Source: Heracleum sosnowskyi (Eukaryota; Streptophyta; Magnoliopsida; Apiales; Apiaceae). From it: a stretch of DNA of 64,000 nucleotides. Of the stretch, positions 1 through 10,953 are shown one piece after another (position 1 is the stretch's first letter; every line of letters begins with the position of its first letter). Below the pieces are notes generated by a model. That model was not told the DNA's origin. It did not search any database and worked only from the letters and a program-made list of their open reading frames with translations. The stretch is taken from assembly GCA_030848705.1 (NCBI GenBank), contig JAUIZM010000018.1:744001-808000 (forward strand). Direction: 5' to 3'. The position numbers and the translations under genes are program-made.

Positions 1-2
1 TC

Positions 3-875
3 AAGGTGTATAATGAAGTAAGGAGGAAGAAGATGCTAGATTTGGCAAAGAAAGATGGTACTGAGTGGAAAATGGCTTACAAAACCTTATGCGGAGTTGA
101 AGAAGGATTACAAGTCAACGACAATGCTGAGGTGGAAGTCATCATTCAAGACATCAGAAGTGCTAATCTGGAAGATCAGACTTACTTCAGGGCACTGAGA
201 AATTCTATAATCTGTCTGAAAGCAGGGGTTAAAGCAAATGGTTCCTGGAGCTTATTAATCAGTTTTCTGGAGAAAGGTACATTTGTGATTTCCACTAAGT
301 TTTTAGAACAGAGGACATACACAGAATTGCAGGTTATACTCATCAAGATACAAAGGACGACAAGGCTAAATGAACTGCTCCGTGAGCAAGTTAAAGAAAT
401 CTTGATGAAAGTCGGTCCAGAGATCACTCAAGATCCTCCAATGGTTAGATTCATGACGAATGACTTGTTCAGAATCTGCTACTTGGCTGAGGACAAACTG
501 AGGGACTACCCAAGCAACTATCTAATCTCAGTTGAGAAGTATCTTAGATCCACTGGATTCGTATCAACGGAGAAGGACAAAGCAGCAGACACTCTTAGAA
601 GATTTCTAATGGAGAATGTTCCTTACTATAGGAAAAGAGTGGAAAGAGGATTGGAAGTGCATACCAGATTGCCAAACATGCCAAAGCTAAACAAGCAAGA
701 TGTTAACATTGCATGGTTATGGGCTGGAGTGGGTCAAGAAGTTGAATATATTGGAAGACACATCCAAGGAGCAATCCTTAAACCTGGAGAACCACTGCAC
801 TATCTATCTGTGATTGATTATCAAGCTGCTAACTCCGATCCAATGATTGAAGAAGGTGAGATCGAGTTGGACTGA
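3..875 (+). CDS. C-terminal part of a retroelement 3' ORF protein (partial)
   Basis: The reading frame is open from the window edge to the stop at 873-875, so the true start lies upstream. About 290 residues are visible and end in an acidic tail (EEGEIELD). I do not recognise a named family. The stretch from about residue 78 to 215 (Trp-Ser at the start, then a PEI...PP.V motif, then a charged helix) lines up with the 1686-residue ORF of the Sirevirus-like element further right, around its residues 990-1150. That element has the corresponding PEV...PP.V motif. The ORF stops about 225 bp before the polypurine tract, the usual place of the third ORF in Sireviruses. The function of such ORFs is not established. 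I see no membrane segment. Confidence 0.6.
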   Translation, partial: KVYNEVRRKKMLDLAKKDGTEWKMAYKTLCGVEEGLQVNDNAEVEVIIQDIRSANLEDQTYFRALRNSIICLKAGVKANGSWSLLISFLEKGTFVISTKFLEQRTYTELQVILIKIQRTTRLNELLREQVKEILMKVGPEITQDPPMVRFMTNDLFRICYLAEDKLRDYPSNYLISVEKYLRSTGFVSTEKDKAADTLRRFLMENVPYYRKRVERGLEVHTRLPNMPKLNKQDVNIAWLWAGVGQEVEYIGRHIQGAILKPGEPLHYLSVIDYQAANSDPMIEEGEIELD

Positions 876-1097
876 AGAAAGAAGCAAAGAACAAGAGAAC
901 TGTCAGCTCAAACAAAAGGAGCAACTTCATTGTATAAAGTTTAATTGTTTTTTGATTTATGAAATCTGGAAATGTATATATATCTGATCCAGAATGCAGT
1001 TGATATTATTACGCTGTCTTACTTTAATTAGTTTAATGTTTCCTTAGTTAGTTGAGTTATCCTCGAAGTATTTGCTTGTCGAACTCTATCCAATCAA

Positions 1098-1109
1098 ATA
1101 GGGGGAGAT
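1098..1109 (+). other. Polypurine tract of the left element
   Basis: Short purine run (ATAGGGGGAGAT) immediately before the TG that opens the LTR. It is the usual primer for plus-strand DNA synthesis in copia elements. Confidence 0.75.
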
Positions 1110-2218
1110 TGTAAAGCATAATGTAACATAAGATTTAAAAGAGATAACTACAACTCAACAAAGGACAAGACAGACAATAATATTAACAGAAGCACAGGAA
1201 TCCAGAATCAAAGAAGAAAAGGTAAACTCAAAAAATCAAAATACGTTATGTATTCTTGAAGTCCGTAAACAGGTCACGGAAAGAAGTTCATGAAAATGTT
1301 CAAGCCTCAGTGACAGCAAAAGAAACAAGACTTTCAAGACGACAGAAGTATGTGAATGATTTAGGGTTAAGTACCACAGGATTCCAGTGATGAAGCAACC
1401 AGAACGACAAGGGACGTATCAGCAGCATTGAATTGAAGACATAAAAGAAGAATTGATCAAGTGTTATTCATCTGTGAACCAGACCAGTTGCACTAGGTGA
1501 CGGCACTAAAAAGATCAGATTGTTTTATCGTCTCAGAAGAAAATGATACAGTCTGTTACTTAAACACCAAGGAGCTCAGAAAGGATTTCTTAAATAAATC
1601 AAAGTCAAAAGAAAAGGGTTCGATGGTTTTTGATTAAGAAAAACCATCGAATGAGATAAAAAGAAATCATTAGAAAACTAATAAGAGTTAATGTTTCATT
1701 CGATAGTTTTCATTTAAAAACCATCGAATAGAATATTAACTTTTACATTCGATAGTTTTTCTAATATGGAGCAGGTGAAAAGTAATACTTGTTTTTCCAG
1801 TTGATGAAGATCCAACGGCCAAGATTGTTTGTTCAAGAATGGTTCGATGGTTTTTCAATTGAAGACTGCAGTTAATACAGAGTGAAGATAGTGTCTTCTT
1901 CAGTTAAGGCATTCAACACAGAGACATTACTACGAGAGAGATTTGAGCCGGAGAAATTATCAGAAGAATTAATATTGCTCAGAACTTGATTATTGTTTTG
2001 TATTTGTGTGACCTTAAACTCATTGTAGCTAATCTACGGATTAGAAACTGTAGCACCCCTCGAGGTTTATATTTATAAAAAGATATATTCCCCGAAACTT
2101 GATTTGGTTTGGTGTGTTTGATTTCGTTATAGAACTGAAAGATTAATCCGCGAACGAAATTGAATTATTTGTGAGTATCGTATTCAACCCCCCCTTCTAC
2201 GATACTTTGGACCTAACA
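1110..2218 (+). repeat. 3' LTR, 1109 bp
   Basis: It begins TGTAAAGCAT straight after the polypurine tract and ends CTAACA, so it has TG...CA ends. The middle (1619-1857) carries repeated and inverted copies of a TTCGATRGTTTTT word. The matching 5' LTR is outside the window, so LTR divergence cannot be judged. Confidence 0.7.
1619..1857. repeat. Cluster of direct and inverted TTCGATRGTTTTT words in the LTR
   Basis: A perfect 13-bp inverted repeat (1619-1631 with 1639-1651, 7-nt loop) is followed by a second imperfect hairpin (about 1698-1728). Single copies follow near 1747-1760 and 1844-1857. Spacing and orientation suggest a regulatory array or RNA structures rather than chance. Confidence 0.7.
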
Positions 2219-3059
2219 TGGTGGTAGCGTAGTATAGCTACAATGGCCATTTTACTGTTAGTCAGTAGCGTAGTATAGTGCATGGTGGGTCCAGTTCAAA
2301 CACTAAAAACGAAAAATTATGTAGCGTCTTCCCAAAATGCTGAAGCATTGTTTGTGATGACGGAAACGGCAACTAAAGTTGCGTTTTATATTTTACTTTT
2401 CAAAGTCTGTTTGTGAATAATTAGATAATAACGCAAGTGATAGTTGTGTTTTTGGAAAATGCAACACGAGACTGCGTTTCTGTGTGCCATTTTGGGTCAT
2501 TTTTTCGAAATGTGCTATTTTGGACCATTTTCTTCTAAATTGTGTCATTATGGGCCAACACCCCTATAAAAGCATACCTTAATAGAAGTTTTAAATAATG
2601 CAAAACATTTCCCATATGCCAGGTGTATCAATTTAATTGGTTAGAATAAAATGGACTCGGGTATTTACACAACCACTCTAATTAAAAATTTTACATTATG
2701 TCATATCACTTTTTTTATATCATTTGAAACAATTTTTGGAAACAAATTTGGTTTATGTAGCATTACTTTTTTAATTATATCTGAATAAAACTTTTTTGAG
2801 TAGTGCTAGTTATCTCAAATGACATGTCATTACACGTGGTGGATTTTAATTCGTGAGATGCATGCGGATCTCATATAATTATGAATGTTACCAATTATCA
2901 GTGCATCACATCAGCATTTGAAAAATATTTTGGTAAAAGTTTTGGAGTACCCATCATTTTTCATTTTTTATACTCCCCCGTCCCAATATTTTTGGAAAAA
3001 GAGATGTTTTAGTTAAGAAAAATAGAAAAGATATTCTATATAATAATTTTAATATTTTA
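2219..3059. other. No gene seen; AT-rich flank
   Basis: I see no coding sequence. A 13-bp word, TAGCGTAGTATAG, occurs twice near 2226-2280. The stretch at about 2971-2990 reads like the CTCC(C)YCCGTCCCAA end of a Stowaway-type MITE, without a detectable partner end. Confidence 0.4.
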
Positions 3060-3185
3060 TCTAACGGTTCTCATCAATTTGATCAAAAATATCTAACGGC
3101 TATGAATTGAGTGACCAGACTACAAAAACTTTCATGATCAGACTACAAAACTTTCGATGTTTCGTCTTTAATAATATAGTATAGA
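3060..3185 (-). mobile_element. Helitron 5' terminus (non-autonomous fragment)
   Basis: Read on the minus strand the end is TCTATACTATATTATTAAAG, the type of 5' end known from plant Helitrons. It lies next to a T at 3186, consistent with insertion between A and T. The adjoining text (ctaacggttctcat, gatatttt) recurs at 5380-5500 in the same orientation, so these are two copies of one family. I could not place a convincing 3' hairpin for this copy. Confidence 0.5.
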
Positions 3186-3186
3186 T

Positions 3187-4579
3187 AGTATAGATTAGAT
3201 TATTGGATAATAATAGGATAATATTTTAAGAAAGATAAATATTTCATTTACGTGTGGATATAATTGCATCATATAATTTTTAGATATATAAATTTAAAGT
3301 TGAGTTAAAAAATAATTCTACATCATAATATAAAATATGTTTCAATTTACTTAATTTCTAAACTAGGCTGTTAGATAATGTGTGTAATGAATAATAGACT
3401 TAAAATAGATAGTTGAATTTAAAATTATATAAATACGAAAATATATATATATACATGAAAAAAAAGAGCAGGACAATCTAAATGTATAATTTTACATACA
3501 TAACCAATTTTTTAAAAAATCTACTTTTATATATTAAAAGATCATTAGAGGCAAAAAGAACTCAAAAAGTGTTCATGAAATTACAATTTTACCCTTGTAT
3601 TTTTAAAATTACAAACATGTCACCCCTTTATTACTTGAAGATATAAAATGTCAAATTTGTGTGTAAACATCGAGAATCGAAATGTTGGCCTCCCCGTAAC
3701 AGTTTCATGTCATAATCGAGTGTCCTACATTGAGTTTTGAGTTTATTTTAAAATTATTATTAGATAAATTATATTCGCTCATCATATTATCTTTTATTAT
3801 TTCAGCTTTTGAGTAAATAATATGTTGTTTTATATTATTTATACAACATGCTTATTCAATTTTTTAATAAAAACATGTTAGTTTATATTATTATATAGCT
3901 CCATTTTTTTTAAGTTTTCGTAGTTTTAATATATAATTATGTATTTCTTTACAAATTTTATTATTTCACTTTCTGTGCGCTAGGCTTTTTTCTCCCGATT
4001 CACCCTTAATTTTTTTTTGATTAAATGTTAATTGTTATACGATTTATATTTTTATACAATATTATGTCACTTATTAGCTTTATACGAATTATTCAAGTAT
4101 TGATAAATCTATAATCAAAATTTGATCTAAAATAAGTAACATATTATACGTAACTTTTATATTTTAGAATTATACAAGGGACTGTAAAAAATGAGAATCA
4201 TAGTTAGGGGTGTTGATGTGTTAGGTTGTCGGGGGTTGGAAGTATTTTTGCAACCCAGTCTAATTAAATAAGTTTGAAATTTTTTAATCCAACTCACAAA
4301 AAATTAATTCATGACCCAACCGTACTCATCGTCCTTAAGTTTGCGCCAGGTTGGGTTGGTTTGAATGTGTTAAATAATGTTTATAAAAAATAAATATTAC
4401 ACAATGTCCTCATTTCAAAAATTCAAGTAAAGCTAAAATACGTATAACTTACGATTTTAGTGCTAATATTTTTTTTTATTAACATAATAATTTTAGTTAT
4501 GTACACGTCTATAAATAAGATGATATACTGTATTATATAATGTATAGTTACATATAATAATTTATATATCTTTCTATTA
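3187..4579. other. No gene seen; AT-rich DNA
   Basis: AT-rich sequence with no coherent reading frame, no LTR ends and no inverted repeats that I could pair. Confidence 0.4.
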
Positions 4580-5125
4580 ATAATAGCCCAACATGGGCCA
4601 ATAATTGATGGCACATTTTATTCAATCTAAATTGGCAAGACATTTTAATCCATTTGAAATGTCCAAATTGCCCTTGTGTTTACTATTTTAAAACAAAATG
4701 TTGTTGAGTGGATTTGAACTTGGGTCTATACAATAATTTGCACCCCCTCTTACCACCACACCACTCAATTACATGTGTTGTCAATTACACACATCATATG
4801 TGTGTGTCGCTTAAGTAGAAAAATATTTGATATTATTATTATTATATATCTATTTTATTATAGTCCAATAAAAACAATGATTCATGAGACATTTAATCTA
4901 ATCTAAATTGGCGAGACATTTTATTTAATTTAAAATATTTAAATTTCCCCTGTGTTTACTTTTTTTTAAAAAAAAAATTGTTAATGAATGGAATTCAACT
5001 TAGGTTTATGCAATAATTTGTTCATCTTCCTACCATTGCACTATTCAGTCATACGTGTTCTCTATCAAACATATTATATGTATGTGTGTGTGTCGCGTGA
5101 GTAGAGGAGTATTTGGTATCTATTA
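4580..5125. repeat. Diverged direct duplication of about 270 bp
   Basis: Two units (about 4580-4855 and 4860-5125) share the same order of landmarks: 'ctaaattggc', a fall to 'aaatt(g/t)ccc', 'tgtgtttac', 'caataatttg', 'atatgt' with a TG-repeat and 'gtagaaa/gtagagg'. Many substitutions separate them. The origin is not clear. They sit beside a Helitron 5' end, which suggests a dead transposon interior. Confidence 0.5.
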
Positions 5126-5379
5126 TTATATCGATTAACATAATCTTATAATATGTGAGATAATTTAACTATTGAAAAAATATAAAAGGTACTCAATATA
5201 ATATTTTTAGTTATAAAAAATATAAAAAGTACTCTATATAATATTTTTAGGATTTTATCTAACGGTTCTAATTGATTTTTATTTTGTCTTTATTGGTAAA
5301 AATATAAAAGGTACTGTATATAATATTTTTAGTTATACACAATATAAAATATACTTTATTTAATATTTTTAGTATTTTA

Positions 5380-5500
5380 TCTAACGGTTCTCATTAATTT
5401 GATTAGAAATATCTAACGGCCGTGGAATGAGTGAACAAACCATGGGGACCAGACTACCAACCAAACTTTTATTGTTCTTTCTATTATATAATAGTATAGA
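5380..5500 (-). mobile_element. Second Helitron 5' terminus, same family
   Basis: The minus strand begins TCTATACTATTATATAATAG at 5500, with a T at 5501. The subterminal text matches the fragment at 3060-3185 (ctaacggttctcat...gatta/tcaaaa...atatctaacggc). Confidence 0.5.
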
Positions 5501-5562
5501 TAGATAACGTTGTTAGAAAAAAAGAAATTTAAGTTATAAAAAATATATAAGGTACTCTATAT

Positions 5563-5767
5563 AAAATTTGTAGTATTTTATTTAACGGTTCCCATTGATT
5601 TGATTGGAAAGATCTAACGACTGTGGATCTAACGGTTCTCATTGATTTCATTGGAAAGTTACTTAAAATTTGTAGTATTTTATTTAACGGTTCTCATTGA
5701 TTTGATTGGAAATATCTAACGACTGTGGATCTAACGGTTCTCATTGATTTCATTGGAAAGGTACTTA
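5563..5767. repeat. Two tandem units of about 102 bp
   Basis: Both units start aaaatttgtagtatttta (5563 and 5665) and end cattggaaag, with only a few differences. The same 'ctaacggttctcattgattt' words occur in the Helitron ends to the left, so this is likely derived from that family. Confidence 0.7.
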
Positions 5768-5901
5768 ATTCACGTGAACATACTAGAAAATTCATTATAT
5801 ATTAAATTGTAATATTATGCATGTACACATTCTACGATGCAAATTACATTTCACAAACAAGAAAAATGTTTCATTGTACACCTTCTACAATGCAAATTAC
5901 A

Positions 5902-6396
5902 TGTTAGATATAATTGCTAATGATTGTTCTATCAGTGTTTAAGAATCAGGTACTTATCAGAGTTTACTGGAAGCCAGTCAGAGTTTATTTAAAGTCTGAT
6001 GGGGTGAAGAGTTTATCTTAGCTGTCGGTGCTGATATAAAGATTCTAGAAGCAATATATCTTGAAGATGGAAAGAAGCAAGATATATTGAGACAGTTAAG
6101 GAAACGGAACAGAAGACAGAAGCAATCCTAATTTGATATAATTTGTATAGCTGATTTATAGGATATCAATTAGAGATTGATTATGTAGCTGTGTACTATA
6201 TAAACACAGATAGGTTAACCCTAAAAGGGATGCGAATACTAAATACATTATTCTTGTAACCTAGCAGCTCTTTGTGATATTTTACATCACTAAGAGAGGA
6301 GTTATTTTATATAATTCAGTTTATTGATCATAAACAGTGTTCTTAATTGTTCTTCTCATACATATTTTGATTATATATTGTGTATTCGGCTTAACA
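5902..6396 (+). repeat. 5' LTR of a truncated Ty1/copia element, 495 bp
   Basis: It starts TGTTAGATAT and ends GCTTAACA, followed after one base by a tRNA-Met primer site and then gag. The five bases before it are TTACA. No second LTR is present in the window. Confidence 0.7.
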
Positions 6397-6397
6397 A

Positions 6398-6410
6398 TTG
6401 GTATCAGAGC
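6398..6410 (+). other. Primer binding site (initiator tRNA-Met)
   Basis: TTGGTATCAGAGC, the standard copia primer site, one base after the LTR end. Confidence 0.8.
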
Positions 6411-6459
6411 CAAGGCTGTTTAATATATACAGTTTATCGATCTAAACACAAATATAATC

Positions 6460-7485
6460 ATGGCTGATAATATCCAGGCAGGTTCTAATGCTCAAAAGGT
6501 TCAATCAGCTTCAGTAAGTCGATATGAGTCGATCAGGGTTCCAATTCTCAGACCAGCAGAATATCCAATATGGAAGGTAAAGATGACCATGTTTCTGGAA
6601 GCCACAGATCCAGAATATCTTGATAGAATCAATGATGGTCCTCATATGCCGACTAAACTATCTCCTGTTGTTGATGGTCAAGAACAAAAGACTGTTCCAA
6701 AGGAAAAGAAAGATATGACTCCTGAGGACATCTCATCAATTGCAAAGGATGCAAAAGTTAGACATCTACTTCACAGTGCCTTAGACAATGTTATGTCTAA
6801 CAGAGTTATTGGCTGTAAAACTGCCAAAGAGATATGGGATGCTTTAGAAGTCAGGTGTCAAGGAACCAGTGCTATAAAGAAGAATAGGAAGACTATTCTT
6901 ACACAGGAGTATGAACACTTTGATTCAAGACCTGGTGAATCTTTGACTGAGACATATGACAGGTTTTGCAAATTGTTGAATGATCTGTCTCTGGTTGACA
7001 AAGAATATGATATTGAAGAATCAAATCTCAAGTTTCTTCTAGCCTTACCTGAAAGATGGGATTTGAAAGCTACAACAATCAGGGATAATTATGAACTTGC
7101 AGACACAGATCTTGATGAAATTTATGGTTTGCTGAAAACTCATGAACTTGAGATAGAACAAAGAAACAAAAGATCTGGAAAGAAGGCAAAATATGTTGCT
7201 CTTAAAGTTGAAGAAAAGCCTGTCAAGAAGGAATCATCAAGGAAGAAAACCAAGGGAAAGGCTTTAGTCATTAAATCTGACAGTGAGTCATCAAACTCTG
7301 ATGATGGCTCAAACACTGATGATGAAGCTTCTGATTCTGAGGATGATGAAGAAGAGATGATGAAAATGGCTGCTTTGATGGTTAAGACTTTCAAGAAGAT
7401 GGGTTTCACAAACTTCAAGAAAGCTCCCTGCGTTACTATTTCACAAGTAAATTACCAAATTATCTATGAAAAAAAACAAAATTAA
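6460..7485 (+). CDS. gag: Truncated copia Gag
   Basis: The ATG lies 50 bp after the primer site. The first 240 residues have the copia Gag (UBN2-type) layout: a Tyr-Pro-x-Trp-Lys motif near residue 40 (EYPIWKVKM), a helical core with 'WDALEVRCQG', then 'ESLTETYDRFCKLLNDL' and 'KFLLALPERWD'. A Lys-rich and then Ser/Asp/Glu-rich region follows. The CCHC zinc knuckle expected next is missing. After about 7420 the text changes and ends in an unrelated 20-residue tail. No protease, integrase or reverse transcriptase follows, so the element is broken at about 7420. A remnant, unlikely to act on its own. Confidence 0.7.
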   Translation: MADNIQAGSNAQKVQSASVSRYESIRVPILRPAEYPIWKVKMTMFLEATDPEYLDRINDGPHMPTKLSPVVDGQEQKTVPKEKKDMTPEDISSIAKDAKVRHLLHSALDNVMSNRVIGCKTAKEIWDALEVRCQGTSAIKKNRKTILTQEYEHFDSRPGESLTETYDRFCKLLNDLSLVDKEYDIEESNLKFLLALPERWDLKATTIRDNYELADTDLDEIYGLLKTHELEIEQRNKRSGKKAKYVALKVEEKPVKKESSRKKTKGKALVIKSDSESSNSDDGSNTDDEASDSEDDEEEMMKMAALMVKTFKKMGFTNFKKAPCVTISQVNYQIIYEKKQN

Positions 7486-8050
7486 TAAGGAAAATGGTAT
7501 ATAACTAATTGATTCTCAAAATATTTCTCAAATACATGTGGCAATGACAAATCCTGATTTGTTATAATAATAAATGGATTGCTGCTTTCACACAAATAAC
7601 ACTCATCAAAAAATTTCAAACAATCACATCCACATCATTTGTGAATAATAAATGTTTCTTTACTTGTATTTATTTTTGTTTATATTATTTTAGTTGATAA
7701 TTAGTCCTGTTAAAATGGAATTTTAAAATATATATGTTTTAAAGGTCTTTTTAAATTAAAAAGAATTTTATTTAATATACAAGAATTTTATTTAATTTTC
7801 TAGTAATGTTGTGTTCATGTCACCTTTCCCCATCATTTTGTGAAAAAAAATTGTTGCTTGTCTTGTGAATTTAGCATTACTCAAAAATAAAACATCTTGC
7901 ACTTGGGAGGGCTCTTCACTTCAACAGTTTTATAGAAAAAAATTCTAAGAAAATTGAAAATTTTAAGAACATGTTCAAATCGATGATTTTCTAAATAAAA
8001 AATTAGAAAACAAGATTTTTTTTTGGGATTTTGGAAATTTTTGGAGAAAA
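7486..8050. other. No gene seen between two retroelement fragments
   Basis: AT-rich sequence after the gag break. I found no retroelement domain and no paired ends that would explain the break. Confidence 0.4.
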
Positions 8051-8374
8051 TGGAGAATGTGCATAGACTTCACTGATTTAAATGATGTTTGTCCCAAGGA
8101 TTGCTTCCCGTGACCAAGGATTGACACCTTGATAGATGTTACTGCGGAACATGAGATACTGAGCTTCTTGGATGGTTTCAGTGGTTACAACCAAATCAAG
8201 ATGTATAAGGATGACACAGCCAAAGTATCATTTATTACTGATTTTGGACAGCTGCCGACATGCCATGCAGGGATTGATCTCCAACTTATAACTCACAAGC
8301 TCAATGTCAATCCGAAAAGAAAGACGATACAGCAAAAAGAGGAACTTAGCTATGCACTTCAAGTCTTCGACCGT
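8051..8374 (+). pseudogene. Scrambled Ty3/gypsy reverse transcriptase fragment
   Basis: Translation from 8051 gives the gypsy RT core WRMCIDFTDLNDVCPKD, an in-frame TGA at about 8111, then PRID and a 'LSFLDGFSGYNQIKM' block ending 'VSFITDFG'. Directly after this comes 'LPTCHAGIDLQLITHKLNV', which in intact Tat/Ogre-type polyproteins lies upstream of the RT core. The order is therefore permuted. Too short and too broken to be functional. Confidence 0.7.
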
Positions 8375-8445
8375 CACTACAACAAAAATGGGTAAAAGCC
8401 ACCAACAAAAATCGGTGGAATTTACTTATAAATGACCAAATTCGG
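8375..8445 (+). mobile_element. Possible CACTA-type transposon end
   Basis: It starts CACTACAACAAAAATG, then has repeated 'ccaacaaaaatcggtgg / ccaaattcggtgg' subterminal words, as in plant CACTA elements and their MITEs. It cuts into the gypsy fragment. A similar 'ccaacaaaaaccga' word is present near 8830, but no inverted partner end was found. Confidence 0.4.
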
Positions 8446-8448
8446 TGG

Positions 8449-8450
<2 letters not shown>

Positions 8451-8529
<79 letters not shown>
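8451..8529. repeat. (TA)n microsatellite, 79 bp
   Basis: Uninterrupted TA dinucleotide run. Confidence 0.95.
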
Positions 8530-8533
<4 letters not shown>

Positions 8534-8876
8534 AATTTCATATTTTTATTAGAAATATAATCATTAAAGAGAAAATGAAACCTGAGATATATATAAGGTA
8601 ACTTTCCTGTGAATAAAGTTACAATTTTTTTAAATATTATTTTGATATACACAATTTTTTATAATATATATCTCAGTTCCCCACTCTCATCATTAAATAC
8701 GTTGTGCTATAAGTATTTGGTTTTTGGATTGCTAGTGTTTTTCAAAATAAAAATGATCCACTATAAACATAATTCAACAAAAATAAAAATTTGAAGACAA
8801 AAAACAGTAATATATTTCATAAAATTTCACCAACAAAAACCGAATCATATGTCATAAATGTATTTATTTTTAACTA

Positions 8877-9890
8877 TTAATTAGATGAGAGATTGAGACG
8901 GCTGCGGTCATGCTTGGGCATATTTCTCTGCTTTATATGCTCTATATAAATATGACAAATGAGAAAAGCAGGATTAAGGAGACAAGAGTAAATAAGAACG
9001 ACAATATATTTTGATAGTAACCTATCGAACACGTACGTGCACCCCTGTGCCACCACCTCATTGCCGCACTTGTAGCAAAACGAAGTACCACATCTGCCAA
9101 CAAAATACGATAATAAATGCTCAGTCGTATGATTTAAGGGGAGTGTTGAATAGTATAGGATCCATTTAAACACATGAGGTATTAGTGGAGTCAAAGTAAA
9201 ACACTAGAACCGAAAATTCTGAAAAATTTATGGACATGCGTACCTGCATCTAACAATTTTACATCCGTATTTACGTTCAATGCAGTGATGACAAATAGGA
9301 CATCTCTGCCACTTCTTATTCTCAGCCAGCACTCCGAAAGCAATATCGTTCGTATCTCTCAGTTCTCTGGCTTCTTCACACCTATACCCTGCATGCCAAG
9401 TAGCATGACAAGAGAAACAGAACAACTTGTTGCACTTAGGGCACTTGGACTTTTTCAGACGTCCACCACATTCATTCAATATCAGAACTGAGCAGTCGCC
9501 GTAAGGGCAATAACACCTATCGATTTCCAGAACAGCAGATTCACAAAGCAAGTCACACCACTTGTCAAACACTTGGCTAGAAATAAAGGGTCTGCAAGAA
9601 AGAGGATCCAGATAATTATCGCAATTTAAAGCAGGGCACAAGATTCGGGACATCCTGTAATCGAGTTTTGCATCAATGTATTTGGTTGTGCAGTCTAGGC
9701 AATATGGGTGGGCGCATTTGTTCTGGTTTTTGAACAGTTTGGTTGAGACAACCGGTTCTACACAAATTTCACATGTGATTATTGACACGCTTTCTATGAT
9801 AATTTCTTCCAGGGGAATTTCTTGACTCTCTTCGCATCTTTGCTGTGCAGGGGGGTTTCTTCCGGGGGATTTTATGATACTATTTCCCAT
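8877..9890 (-). CDS. RING-IBR-RING (RBR) E3 ubiquitin ligase
   Basis: Two exons fit: 9890-9244 and 9093-8877 (864 nt, 287 residues). RING1 starts at about residue 40 (CEIC...CAHPYCLDC...CPALNC). The IBR has CPYGDC...CPKCNKLFCFSCHATWH. RING2 starts CPICHHC.ER..GC, crosses the intron (IVRC then RCGTSFCYKCG) and so contains the Cys that accepts ubiquitin in this family. Joining across the intron restores the C-x-CG-x-x-FCYKCG pattern, which supports the splice. RBR ligases transfer ubiquitin through a RING2 thioester; the substrate is unknown. I chose the ATG at 9890 (MGNS...), whose Gly2 could in principle be myristoylated. The last 45 residues are unlike the family and may be intron read-through after a GT at about 9021. 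Confidence 0.75.
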
Positions 9891-10107
9891 TATATATTTA
9901 ACACCAGGATATATCAAATGCTATAATATGTACCTCAACAAGAAGTTGTTTTGGGGAGTATTTTCAGGGAAGCTTCATCAAGTTGCTTACGACTAACATA
10001 CGAATTTTACCTTTACCATGTTACTTGTATGGTCTATCCAACGTGTTACATTACTTTTATAATGTTACTTCCCCTCTGTCCCTCTCATTTTTTTACAGTT
10101 TTTTTAT

Positions 10108-10257
10108 GCATTTTAAGGCTCCTATAAAGTATAATTCTACAACTTATTTTCAAAATTTTCTTTTTCTAAATAAAAATTTAAACATTATACTTTTATTCAG
10201 AAGAAAAAATATTTAAAATAATTTATGAAAATATATTTTATAGGAGCCTTAAAATGC
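10108..10257. mobile_element. 150-bp inverted-repeat MITE
   Basis: The ends form a perfect 21-bp inverted repeat (10108-10128 with 10237-10257; outer bases GCATTTTAAGGC). The interior is AT-rich and noncoding. No clear target duplication was recognised, so the superfamily is open. Confidence 0.7.
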
Positions 10258-10282
10258 GTGCCGAGCCTCCGTCCCTCAATGT

Positions 10283-10940
10283 AAAGGAGAAGACGGGGCG
10301 GTGAGGTGGCGGCTCTCAAATTGATCTATTTTTCTAATTTTCTCAAATCTTTACTAATGGAGAAAGTTTAATATATAATTTTAATGTTCTCTTAAATTTT
10401 TGATTAGAAAATATCTCAATTGTCTTTCAAATCTTTACTGGGGAAACTAAATATACAATTTTAATATTTTTGCTTTTAAAATCTTTACTAATGGAGGCAA
10501 CTAAATATACAATTTCAATATTCTACTAAGTTTTTTATTTATGAATGTACTTACTAACATAGGAAACTAAATATATTATTTTAATAGTTTCCAAAATTTT
10601 CTTTTTAAGTCAAACCTTGAAACTTTGAAAAATATTACGGAGAAGACGAGGGCGGTGAGGTGTCGCCTCTCAAATCGTCTCAATCTATTTTTCTAATTTT
10701 CTCACATTTTTGAATTAACAAAAAATAAATATTATATAAATTCTTAATTTCCTTCTTACTATTATTAGAACTATTTTCTAACAGAGTAAACTAAATATAT
10801 TATTTTAATATTTTCCTAAATGTTCTCTACTCATCCGATTTATTTACTAATTTTTTTCTTGCTATACATATATCAAGTAAGAAAACTAAATATTCAACTT
10901 ATTTATAATTACCTTCTAAATATTTGTTAATGTAGAAAAT
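10283..10940 (+). repeat. Two partial copies of the 'ggagaagacggggcggtgagg' repeat family
   Basis: Copies start near 10283 and 10639 with the same head (ggagaagacg, ggcggtgaggtg, cgcctctcaaat). Both run into AT-rich units of the form 'ctttactaatggaggaaactaaatatacaattttaata'. The same head and units form the long inverted-repeat element at 19176-20413. These copies lack the opposite end. Confidence 0.65.
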
Positions 10941-10953
10941 AACTACCACCATC

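Larger units (their letters stand above)
1..2218 (+). mobile_element. 3' end of a Sirevirus-like Ty1/copia element
   Basis: The window opens inside the 3' open reading frame of an LTR element. It continues through a polypurine tract (about 1098-1109) into an LTR that starts with TG at 1110 and ends with CA at 2218. The 5' part lies outside the window, so the target duplication cannot be checked. Assignment to the Sirevirus type rests on a long ORF between pol and the 3' LTR, and on a domain in that ORF that resembles one in the complete element at 33896-48419. Confidence 0.7.

Noticed and set aside
1617..1660. GGTTCGATGG considered as a Pol III B box
   Set aside because: No A box is at the right distance, and the word recurs in inverted copies as part of the LTR array.
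8422..8652. Reading frame with long Tyr-Ile repeats
   Set aside because: It is the translation of the (TA)n tract.
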